From positions 15,646,001-15,710,000 of the forward strand of contig NC_134373.1 in assembly GCF_035582795.1 (NCBI RefSeq): a DNA stretch of 64,000 nt, read 5' to 3'. Source of the DNA: Mycteria americana (Eukaryota > Chordata > Aves > Ciconiiformes > Ciconiidae). A model generated the notes under the pieces. The model saw only the letters and a program-made list of their open reading frames with translations, was not told where the DNA came from and ran no database searches. Below, piece by piece: positions 22,861 through 33,545 of this stretch; positions within the stretch are counted from its first letter, which is position 1; every line of letters begins with the position of its first letter. The translations under genes and the position numbers were made by a program.

Positions 22861-24089
22861 AGACAAGGCATGGTGATGGTCCCTGCTCACCTGGTGGCTG
22901 GGCTCAAAGTAAAGCAGTTCCTGCTAGCTCTGCATTCCCCTCAGCCAGCACTGATTTCTCCAGGGGCCAGCACAGAGCTGCCCCCATTGCATGGTAGAGG
23001 CCACACACAGGAGCCGTCCTTGCCTGCCCCACATCTAGAGAGGCAAATAAGAACGACTCTGAGCAGACCTAAAGGTGCCTGACTCAGATACCATCCCCAC
23101 CCCACGGCTGCACTGAGCCTTCCTCCCAGCTCCACCTAGGAGCTGGCCCTTCACAAATGAGAGTATGGCGTGTGTCTTGCTGGGAGGAACTCAGTTTTGA
23201 CATTATCTGTGGCTGTAACCCCACACAGGCTTTCACATATGATACTGGTGAGATGTGGTTAGGCAAGGGAAAAAAAGAATAGGAGAAAGCATCCCTAAAA
23301 ACATCAGCCCGCATCAAGCTGGGAAGGATTTTCCTTCCAACACATCCTGTGAGAACTCACTCCATAGTGCCTCCATCTGCAGGAAGATGAGAGGAACGTG
23401 ACTCCTGAAAAAACCTGTGCTACCACAGGCATGTTCCTGGAAGCACAGCATGAGAGTAGGCAGTCCCAAAAAACAATGTTTCAGACCTCCTGACATGCTC
23501 TGATATCCAAGGGATTTCCTCCTGCAGTCTGTAGTATTCATGGATTTTGGAGAACTGTTATCCCTTCTAGTCCTGTGAGACCGTCTAATTTATAGGAAAC
23601 TCAGAAAACAGGAAATCTGTGGCATTTCCCAGCCCTCTCACATTTTTTGTGCTGATGGTGTAATCCCATTTTCATGATCTAGAGAGAAATACATCTTTTG
23701 GTCAACTGATTATCGTGTAGCATTTAATACTACTCACGTCATTGACTCCTACAATCACGCATTATGCAACCAAGCATGCTTTACCTCCAGTATACCACTT
23801 ACAGAAACCCAGCTGGATTAATATTTTATTCCTTATTTAAAAAGAGCTGCCCAAGGTTATCTTATCCTGTCAGACCATACTTTTTCCCCTCTCTAAATAA
23901 TTCCTTTGCCCTCATATTGTTTCAACTTTTTATTTAGCAGCTCTCCATTTCTCTCCCAGCTAATTTACTCCTTGAAGTGCCTCCTCATTCCTTTTAGTTT
24001 GTCTGTTCTTTGTTGATGACATCCATGCACCCTAGCTCAAGTAGGCTACAGCAGCTTTTTCTTCTTCTCTCAGAAGTTTCCTGCAGTAC
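22861..24089. other. Unannotated non-coding stretch
   Basis: No gene or repeat recognised in this interval. Confidence 0.4.
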
Positions 24090-24350
24090 TTTAGTAAGTC
24101 CTCAAATCTCCTTTTTTGTAAAGAATGCAGATTTAGTTTACCTAACCTTTCTAAAAACTGCTGTGTGTCTGAGTCATCTCTGTTGCCCTCTGGTACTTTT
24201 CCATAATATCCTTCTTTTATAAGGTGACCAGAAGGGCATACAGCATCTCAAATGTGACCTCACATGTATTTAACCAATGTTATAATAATTTCCTGTGACT
24301 TATAATTGATACCGCAAGATTAATGTTTCCCAGGATTTTGCAGAGCAGTC
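24090..24350 (-). mobile_element. Old CR1/L3-like LINE fragment, inverted
   Basis: Ordered similarity to an inverted old CR1/L3-type 3' region: 'gcagatttagtttacctaacctttct', 'ataaggtgaccagaagggcata', and 'caaatgtgacctcac' (compare '..gtggtgaccagaactggacacagtactccagatgtggcctcac..'). Strongly decayed. Boundaries are approximate. Confidence 0.5.
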
Positions 24351-25756
24351 AGGTTACAGTCCTTTTTGCTTGAGGCTTCCACCACACACGCTCTTCCAAG
24401 CTGCCTGTCCCTCTTGCTGGCCCACAGTCTTCTGCCATTAACCATATACTTCCACTGTCTCTTTATGCAAGTCTGGACAAGGTATTGGGAATCATGCTTC
24501 TATTTAACCTTTCTGTATTGGGTGGTAGTCATCCCTCTTAGCTGTTACTTTCCATATATCCAACTTCATGTTGAAGGGTTAATGTTATGAGGGTATTTTT
24601 GCGTTCAGCCCTGTTCCCCATGAGTTTGAATGCTTCCAGACTCCAGTGCTGCCTGTGCTGTGAGGGCACCAAATTAGGTATTTACTATTATTGACAGTCT
24701 CTCTGGACAGGAGATGATCTGAGTCTCTTTCTTCTGAAGCAGGTATTGGATCTGACTGGTGGAGAATTAAGTGCACAGTTGCTCTAACAGTGAGGAAAAG
24801 AATAAGTCTGGGAAAAGAATGAGAAATTACTGAGTTTCAGTAGTTGTAGAAGTTCAATGCGAAGTAAACCTGTGCTTGATGCCTTCTGTAAAGTGCAAGG
24901 AATTCCTGACCACTCACCTCCCAGCAAACTGCATATTTCAAAGGATAAAATCTGGCTCGTCATGCTAGAAAATATATTACATTTTTTTCAAGTGACTCTT
25001 GGCTTTTTCAAGTCTGAGAGAATGATTCTATAAAGATAAAGAGTAGAATCTATGGCCTATTACCATTCACTCCCACAGGTATTAAACCTTGTATCTCTAG
25101 CCTCAGCATTCTTGAAGGCAAATTTCAACATGGATAAAGGGAATCCCTTTCAGTTTTACAAAGTAATTGTGCACATTTATCTAGACACTCCAGATTGTAG
25201 GCTCCAAGTGCTATTAACCTACAAGGCAACCACTTGTGTATACATAATGTGCTTTTCTGGCTTTCCTACTTGAACAGAAAGTACACAACTATGCACCCAT
25301 ACACACAGCCTCCCTATATTCATATAATTACATCCCTCGAGTAGGCATTAAAGCAGGTATGTTGCTTGTTGTGTAAAGAGCAGCCTGGCTAGCTGGCTTA
25401 AGATGTACTGACTGAGGTTTTGTTCTTACACAGTGTATATGACAGTGCTGCAACCAGGTCACAGGTCTACAGCACATACATAGGTGAAAATATGATTTGT
25501 GAGGGGTGTGATTGCAGTTCCCAGTCTATAATCACTTCATCCTGAAGTGTACTTGTTATATAATTATCAGGAGGCCTGAGGTGACAGGGCAAAAAAGGAC
25601 ACTGGAAGAGGCGGAAAAATGACCTGGGTTCTATTCAGACAAAGGAGGACTTGCTAATTAATTTCACTGGAACTCTGTGATTCTTAGACTTACTTAGATG
25701 ACTACTCCAAACCATGCAAACCTAGCAATAGCTAAGCAGAATTTCAGTGGGCAGTA
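24351..25756. other. Unannotated non-coding stretch
   Basis: No gene recognised. A possible MIR-type echo, 'gacctgggttctattcagac', lies near 25620 but is too short to annotate. Confidence 0.4.
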
Positions 25757-26110
25757 TTTCACAGCATTGCAGAGCGGCTGAGGTTGGCAGGCATCTCTGG
25801 AGATTGTATAGTTCACTCCCCCTGCTCAAAGCAGGCTGCTCAGGACTGTCCCATCACACCCCTAGCAAATTTTTTTTTTGTTTAAATCCAATTTCCTATA
25901 TTTTAGTTTGTGCCCACTGCCTCTTGTCCTGCCACTGAGCACCACTACGAAGTCCCTGTCTGTGTCTTCTTTACTTTCCCCATCAGATATTTATACACAC
26001 TTATAAGATCCCTTTGAGCTTTCTCTTCTCCAAGCTAAATAATCCTAGCTCTCTCAGCCTCTCCTTCTGCAACAGATGCTCTGATCCCTTTACCATTTTT
26101 GTGTCCCCAT
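25757..26110 (-). mobile_element. CR1 LINE, inverted 3' part, diverged
   Basis: It begins with a decayed inverted CR1 terminus ('ttcacagcattgcagagcggctgaggttgg') and the 'ccccctgctcaaagcaggctgctcagga' block. It continues through 'tagtttgtgcccactgcctcttgtcctg' and 'ttataagatccctttgagctttctcttctccaagct', all in CR1 order. It is more diverged than the 16329 copy, with no usable ORF2 frame. Confidence 0.93.
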
Positions 26111-28424
26111 CTCCAGGTAGAGGCATTGTTCTGGTGGCGCCATCCACATGCTTCGCTGGGGCCTCCTAAGAGCAGGTGGAGTGAGCACCTACTGCATGCA
26201 CACACAGGAAAGCTAAACTAGGTCTCTTTAGGCTCCCTCAGTAGACAGGAACAAACTGCAGTTGCTTTGTGCTTGTGAATTCCTGCACTAGTTTTTGGAT
26301 TTGCATAGCCAGTTTGATTTCTTGAACCTTTGGTGAACTTCAGCTATGCTTTATTCAGGGATGATTCAAGTTAAAAATATGCACATTTCTCTAGCTATAT
26401 TTCTGGGAGTTGAAGACTATCCCTCAAAACCTTGGCTGCCCCAGATGAATGCTCTTTCTCTAGACTCAGTCCTTGGCTGGCCTGGATGGACATAGCTGCA
26501 CTGACGTGAGTGAGTGCTCAAGGAGCTGGGCTATTTAATTTTCTCCCTAACCTCCTCTCACTTTATTCCCTGCTTCTCTTTCACAGATGTGATGTTGGTT
26601 GCCCTCTGACTATGCAGCATATCACTCCCCCTTTCCCCCACCCTTTTGTAATATTTTCGGCCACGTCCTTAGCTGTGATAACAGCTCATTGCTCCATTGG
26701 GCTCAGTTTGGTTTTACTTATCAGAGCTGCACAATTCATTTTAAGGGAGCTGTGCCAATTAATAACAATTGACGATTTAGCCCCTTTTTTTCACCTCTTG
26801 TTAAAGCATCTCCCTTGTTAACATTCTTGGATATTCAAGTTCTATGGTGCTTGCTGCAAGAAAAGCATTCTCCCTTCTCCCAGCAATTTCTTGGTGAATA
26901 ATGGAAAAAAAATACCCATTGATAAAGCACACATCTGACTGAAGCTGTCTGGCTTACACCTGTCTGGTCAACAGGCAGACTGGTTCAGAGCTAGTTTCCT
27001 AGAACCTCAGCATGCTCATGAGACAACGTGTTTTGTGAAATTTTTTTCCATTCTCTCTGTAACTACCTGTCTCTGACTCCTTAAAATTAGATTTTTTTAA
27101 ATTAATTATGTTCAGTGGCCTTTATGAGAAAATTAAAGGAATATTATCTTTTAAAACCAAATTTGTATTTTAAAGGTCTAATAAGTAAAAGTATTATTTC
27201 AAAATTAAATATGATATTTCATCTTTGTCTGCTATGCTCATTAAATATTTAATTAAATTCCAGGCTGAGATGGATTGATGGCTGGGAGGAGGGGGATGTG
27301 ACTTGCCCTTGCACCCACAAAAGTCTTTTATTTGGAAGTCTAAAGGTTTTGTCAGGAGAGCGAGCCTTCAAAGCCCAACTATATGACAGCACTGCTGTTG
27401 AAGAAACAGTGAATCATAACTCATTAATTCACTCCACCTTCAGCTAAACCTTGTATTCAACTTACCGCCTCCTGGGTCTGGCCTAAGGAGATAGGGGAAG
27501 GGGCTGACTGTAGCACTGCCACATGTGTACGAAAGACCTCCTCCGATCTCTGGGGACCTCCAGGCCCAGTTGACCAAATGCACAACTCTGCTCCTTTCCT
27601 CTGGTTCAGGAAGCACAGAGTGAGATTTTAATTTGCTCAGCTCTGTGTGGCCAGAACTTAGTGAATTCAGATGATTCTTTGTCATCTTTCTCATTCCCTT
27701 ATTGTGGAACTCTCCCTCGCTGCTGGTGTCAGTCTGGTCCACTCCAGAGTTGTTAGTTTTTTTCTTCTTCCTCCTGTGATGCCAGGCAAACGGAGACTCA
27801 CCATAGTGCTGCCTGCACTGGCCATAGCTCCTCGCTACTTGGAGGCTGGGAGCACGTACCACATATTAAAAAGTCTGTGGTCCCAGGAGTGCCAGGTTAG
27901 TATGAACCAGGCCTTTGTGAAACAGTGCCACAGCCGGTATCTTTTTCTTTTTAGCACACCTACTATTTGTTCATGTCCAAAGTGTATGAGTATGAAATAA
28001 AGACCATAATTAACTCACTTGCTAACCACATTACACACAGATTCATAATGAGATCAGACCCCACTTGAAACTAGATAGGAATCCTCTTTATTCTGGAAGG
28101 CTGATTTCCATTCAAAACCTATTCTTGGTTGATTTAGACCTATTTTTTCTTGTGCCAACCTTATTCTTCAATGTAAACTGTTCTTCCCCATGAGGATACA
28201 GGCTTTAGAAATATATTTATGGCTATAGTTGATGCAGAAAGGTGCAACAGCTCATATTTTAAAACAAACAAATAAAAATTTGGTAAATTACTCTCCAACT
28301 GCAGTGAGTAAGTTTCAATTGCAAACAAATTGCAATTTGCTTCTTGGAATTGAGATTTTGGGATAAAAGCTGATACCACTATTGTGATATTTTATAACAA
28401 TGTCTTGATACACAGCAATGTGCT
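26111..28424. other. AT-rich candidate conserved non-coding block plus unannotated DNA
   Basis: No gene. From about 26640 to 27280 the sequence is AT-rich and motif-dense: an AGCTGT-GATA-ACAGCT dyad at 26671-26686, CAATT-AATAAC-AATTG at 26756-26771, and TTAATTA/AATTAAAT clusters at about 27095-27255. It looks like a developmental enhancer or matrix-attachment sequence. The 140-codon minus-strand frame at 27440-27862 has a Lys run but no domain. Confidence 0.35.
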
Positions 28425-29115
28425 TCACCCTCTTCTCCAGACCTGTTCCAGTCTGAAACTCTGCCTTGAATAGGTTTGGCCAGTATTCCAAACCAAGTCT
28501 CAAGCCCTGTCCGATGACATCAATGCTTCCTTATTTTCCGTGGAAACCCTTCACCCAGCACTTCTTAGGATTTTACTTGCCTTCTTAATGGCCATATTAC
28601 ATTGCTGGCTCATAATCATTCAGTGATCAAATAATATACCTAGGTTTTTCTCCTTCTTAGTAATTTCCGACTAATGAGCCAAAGCTTACAGTGCATGACT
28701 TCACACTACTTAACTTTATTTCATTTCTGATTTTCGAGTTCTTCCCACTTGATATAGTGATAGTCTTTTCTTTTTACTGACAATGCCTTTCAACTTTGTG
28801 CATCTGTTAATCACTTCTGCATACACCAGCTCTTCATGCCAAGGTCATCAAAATACAGAAGATACAGAATGAGATTGGTTTCAGTATCAGCTGTTGAGGG
28901 CTGACACTAAGCAACCTCCCACCAGAAATGTCTTCCACACAGAAAGACAATTGCCTCATTCCCTTTAAGAAGTTCTCACAAGTTCTCTTACAATTTTAAA
29001 ACTGGCCGATTTCTCCAGTTGAACCCATATTTTTCTATATTGTATCATATTAAATGCATTATTGAAGCCCAATTAGTAAAAAGCAGATAATTGCCTTGAA
29101 AAGTAAAACCCTATG
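28425..29115 (-). mobile_element. Old CR1/L3-like LINE, inverted, long but decayed
   Basis: Several blocks appear in the order expected for an inverted CR1/L3-type ORF2 to 3' region: 'ggccagtattccaaa', 'tgccttcttaatggccatattacattgctggctcat', 'cctaggtttttctcc', 'cagtgcatgacttcaca', 'aatgagattggtttcagtatca', 'gttctcttacaattttaaaactggccgatttc', and 'gtatcatattaaatgc..attgaagcccaattag'. About 690 bases in all, with many substitutions and gaps and no usable frame. One of the oldest-looking insertions here. Confidence 0.65.
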
Positions 29116-31589
29116 TTGCATTTTCTTTTAACTTCATGTCAATAGCTCTTCGTTCTAAAATACATTCTTTAACCTTGCATACCATAAAGGTCAGGCTAGC
29201 ACATTTCTCTCCTCAAAAAATGAAAAGTACCTAGAGTGTGCAGTTGGTTAGCTATGCATTCATGTTATATATTGTTTATTATCTAGATGCAATGTCAGCA
29301 CTTAACAAGTAAGAATGAATTCTGTGTGCTAGAGTTATGACTGTCATCTCGAGAAAGTAACAGAAACAGGCAGAATAAGTTGGTATTAAATGCTAAATCA
29401 TATGGCAGCTCATGAGTTCACCTTTCACCTCTGGGAAGCTGGATTTAATAGAAATCCATCGCAGGGAGAAAAATATGACTTCAGCTCAGCCCTTCTGCAG
29501 TTCTGCACACCCCGGGCAATTGGAGGTGCGTGTTGGTGAGGGAGGCGTGCCAAAGCCGATCAGTAAGCTTTTGCAGGTGCTGCAGCTTGCAGAGGGCTGC
29601 TCTCTGTGAGGCATCTGATATCAGGGCCTGTCTGACCTCATGGAGTTTAAAAGCAGTACTTACAGAGGCTGATGCTGTGCCTTACTAGCCCAGGCTTTGG
29701 GAAGGGGCAAGGTGAGAGTTTTTGACCATGCGAGGAAGTCTGTTTGTGAGCAGGGAGCCTTCAGCCTCACTTTACCCCTGTATACCCTAACACTGACATG
29801 GGTGGACAGCCCACTGGGAAGTTTAAGGCTGCTGTGGGCCTTGCACTCAGGTGTCCAGCAGGACTGCTTGAGGAGTAGGGGCCGGGGGAGGCAGGGTCAG
29901 GCTGCTTTCTCCTCACCTGTCACTCCATACTGCAGGGGTTTGGGGACACTTATCATTTCTCCCTGCGTAGTGGGAGAACTGCAGCAGAGAGGGAAGAGCT
30001 ATCATGGCTGAGTGTGCCTTTCAGGTTTTGAGAAAGAAAATGCTCATATAAAGCAAGAGCTGCTACAAGGAAAGAGCAATGCAACCTCATTCACTCCGCT
30101 TCATTTGCCTTGCATACATGCTGGGAAAATACTCACACAGAGACAGCAGCAATGCTGGACACTCCTCGTACATCACTCTAGCTGTTTCCTTCCCACCCCA
30201 TCTCCTTCCATCATGCGCTGTACAGGGGTTCTGCACCAGACTGATCCTGAGAATCGGCCAATCTCCACTCTGCCCTTGCACAGCCAGCCCTGCCACTCTT
30301 GCCTGTCTCAGTCTCCCCCGCTGTCCATGGGCTACTATTTGATCATTGCTAGTTTGGCCTGTCAGTTCTCCTTACAGCTGAGTGACCTGCCCAGTCGTTT
30401 CATGTTCTTTATTTTCTGGATTACATTGTTCTCCTGAGTATGTTGCCTGACTGCATGAAGTGCTCTCTCCCTTTCTGCCTTAGTTATTCCAAGTATCAAT
30501 CACTCCACAACCACCTTTACTGCTATTAACCTTCTTCCTGTCTTCCAAATCAAACCCCATTTCTCACTTCCATATGTCAACACCAGCAACAAGCATCGAT
30601 TAAATGTCTTTCATTTTTAAAGCACACAGCGTTGCTACCCTTGCTTATATCTTAATGCTTCCCATATGCTTCTCATCAGACTCTAAATTCCTCTGTTTGC
30701 TTCCTCTGAGAAGTCATTCTTCATTATAATAAGTTGCCCCAAGTAAATTTATTCATCATCTTTTTCTATGACAGCCACGTTCTTTCACTACGGGAAATTA
30801 AACACTGTACCATATGGCCAGAGCAGCAAACTTTAGTACTCACTTGCTCAATTGTTTTAACACTTTGCCGCCTTCATACAACAGTCTGTTTGCCACTAGC
30901 ATGTCAAGCTTCCGCCTGACATATGCATTAGACACATTAATGGGAAGGAGGAAATTAAGTGAAGTTGACAATGTGAGGAAAGAACAGTATGATCCCATTA
31001 AGTTCCAAAAATTCACTATTTCTACTATTTTTCACTGGGTTGGGGGAAAAAAAGCCCCTTAAACTAATTCCTCTGAACATGCTACATCATTAGCCTGCTG
31101 TGCCACCATATGACACCTTTCAAAATCAGAACAATGTGAGAATTCAGAAGTCTGGGGACAGCATATACATGGCTGTGCTGTGCATCCCTTTTGTGAGCCT
31201 CATACTGTCATTAGCTTTACTTTTCATGCTGCAGTTGTTCCTCAAGCCACACTAGGTCCTGTCTAATTAATGACACACCATCAACTACTGCTAGAAGCTT
31301 AATTTTCTCTATGTTTGTCTTAAGAATTTGGCTCTCCTGACAGAGCCTTTTTGATACATGTAGCAAATCGCATTTAATAATATAGGATGAATACAGACTT
31401 CCTTCCCTGGAGTCTCTTCTGATGTTGACGTCTTGAATATCCTTCTTATATATATATGGATCTTTTCTCAGGAGATAAAATAAAAATTAAAAAAAAATTG
31501 GGGTGGAAGACAGCTACATGCTTCCACAAATGTATTTTATTTCATTGCAGCAGCATGTAATTCTTTTGCTTTGGTCATTATCTATCTCT
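29116..31589. other. Unannotated non-coding stretch
   Basis: No gene or repeat recognised. A G-rich string lies near 29877-29895. The 141-codon plus frame at 30012-30437 has no domain and overlaps frames in the other phases. A TATATATATA run lies near 31450 and an A-rich run near 31480-31498. Confidence 0.45.
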
Positions 31590-31675
31590 GGGCCAAATCT
31601 TAAGCTAGAAGGCGGCACACCTGCCCCTACAGTGAGTAGAATTCTATCTGAATATGCCAGGGCTGAATTTGGCCC
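31590..31675. mobile_element. 86-bp palindromic MITE-like repeat
   Basis: Perfect 9-bp terminal inverted repeats, GGGCCAAAT at 31590-31598 and ATTTGGCCC at 31667-31675, bound an 86-bp element whose interior is too decayed to fold well. This matches the ends of a palindromic repeat family that I recall as common in amniotes. It is consistent with a non-autonomous DNA-transposon relic; the family name is not assigned. Confidence 0.5.
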
Positions 31676-33116
31676 TTCTCTCCAGATTTCCTCCTGCTCA
31701 TTTATTGAATTTCTACTTTGGTCAGGCAGCTAGAAGAAAATTGGTACCTTCAGTTATGCCATGTTTCTATTCCTGTTTCTGATTTACAGCTGGGAGTGAT
31801 GTAAGAGCCAAGCAGCCTCTAGCTGATGGCTGTCATGCTCCTTGGATGTGACTCTTTGCCCCCTCATACTAGAGGGGATGTGACTCAGTGCTGACTGAGG
31901 TGTATCCCACTGAGTCTCTGCAGGTGGGTTTCCTGTGAGTTTGTTTCAGTGGAGCACAGACTGCTGAATGGAGCCACTGGGTGAGTTTGTGTAACTTCTT
32001 TGTGTAGATTTCCCTGTGCCTGTTGCAACTCCAGCTCCCAGCTCTTTGGTTTTGCCTCATGATAAAGGATGAGCTTTTGTTCTGCCAACTCACTCACATG
32101 CCCGTGGCTGCAGCCTGGGGACCTCAGCAGTTATGTGTAGAGCAGTCAGGGACAGTCTCAGCAAGGCAGCCATGCCACTGGGCACAGAAACTATTTTTCA
32201 GAGAGAGAAGGAAAGATGATGAAGTCAGTGTGGCGTGTGTTGTGTGCCAGTGCTATTTAGACTCCATCAAATTTCCAATAGGCGTTTTTCCTCAAAAAAT
32301 GGTGTTCTGAAATTGTAAAGTTTTGAAATGATCAAACCTTTACAAAACTTTATTGATTTTTAACTCTGCTGAGCATGAAGAAATAATAGCTTTTACCAGC
32401 ATTATTCATGCATCAGATAATACATAGTTTCACATTTTATCAATTCAGTGTTATCCTGTGAGGGCTGAACTTGACTACACTATTATTCCTGCTGCTGTTG
32501 TAAGTTAAGCATTGACAATGTTCTCAGCAGTTTATTTAAGAGACAAAAGATGTAATAATAAAGCAAAAAGGCATTTTGCATCCAGCATGGGGCTGCAGAA
32601 GGAACTGTGAATAACCTGTGATCTTAAGGAAAAATCAATGACAATCTCTCAAAGCTCAAGACTGGTTTTCAAGACTGTTGCTAGGCGGAAGGACTAGAAA
32701 TGTGTCTGCTGGTGCTCCTGGACTTCCAGGCAGATGTGGGCAGCTGCTCAAATGGCACAAGTCCACAGAGTACATTTGGGCTCTGTTTGTGTAAAAGCAC
32801 CTGCTTCTGCCAAGCTTGCTGCAAGTTTAGAGCTCTGCTCATCTAACATAAAATAACAATATCCAAGGATCTCCATTACATTTCTTCTTTCTGGATCCAA
32901 TATTCAGCACTGGTGTGTAGCAACCAATAAAATGAATACCTGAAATAAAATTAATAATAAGCAATAAAATGAAGCCCTTCAAAAGTACTTCCTGTACTTC
33001 AAGTAGTGATGATTTCATTCAGTGCAAGATTTCCTTTATGCTGGTTTCTCTATTATCTCTATTGCTCAGTGTGCAGAGTTTCTGAATTATACATGAAGAT
33101 AGATTTGGGAGCACAA
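31676..33116. other. Unannotated non-coding stretch
   Basis: No gene or certain repeat. An AT-rich run of short TAAT/AATAAAA motifs lies at about 32920-32970. Confidence 0.4.
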
Positions 33117-33545
33117 AGAATCACAGGATTGGGAAGGAGGTCATCTATTGCATCCCTCAGCCTGAAGGAAGGAAGGAAGGATTATACTTATGCCATTTTT
33201 GACCCCCTGTAATGGAGACTGTACAGTCTCCCTAGTCAATCTATTCCAGTGCTTTATACCCTTAGAGAGAGAGAGCTCTTCCCAGTATCTTACCTAGGGC
33301 TGCCATGCAACAATTTCAATCCATTACTTCTCATTATATCCACCATGAGAAAACAGGTTATCCCTCTCGTTTGTGAAGCAGACTTTTATGTATTGGAAGA
33401 CTGTTATCATGTCCTCTCCAAGTCTCTTTTAGAATAAGCAATCCCAAATTATTTCATCTTTCCCTGTAAATCACATGTTTCTAGACATCTGATCGTTCTT
33501 GGTTCTCTCCTTTGGGCTCTCTTCAACTGGTCCGTGTCTTTCTAA
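33117..33545 (-). mobile_element. Old CR1-family LINE, inverted 3' part
   Basis: It starts with 'agaatcacaggattgggaaggaggtcatct', a decayed inverted CR1 terminus. It then runs through 'ctagtcaatctattccagtgctt..cttagagagagagctcttcc', 'aatttcaatccattacttc', 'gtcctctccaagtctct' and 'ggttctctcctttgggctctcttcaactggtc', in the order of an old CR1 consensus. A (GGAA)n burst at about 33165-33180 interrupts it. No coding capacity. Confidence 0.68.

Noticed and set aside
24170..24205. 'ttgccctctggtac', considered as a CTCF site
   Set aside because: It lacks the terminal GTGG part of the core and lies in an old LINE fragment.
27440..27862. 140-codon minus-strand frame with a Lys run
   Set aside because: The Lys run comes from a T-rich tract on the plus strand. 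No domain, and an overlapping plus-strand frame is equally open.
30012..30437. 141-codon plus-strand frame
   Set aside because: Three phases/strands are open together, residues are Ser/Pro/Cys-rich without pattern, and no start context or splice sites are evident.
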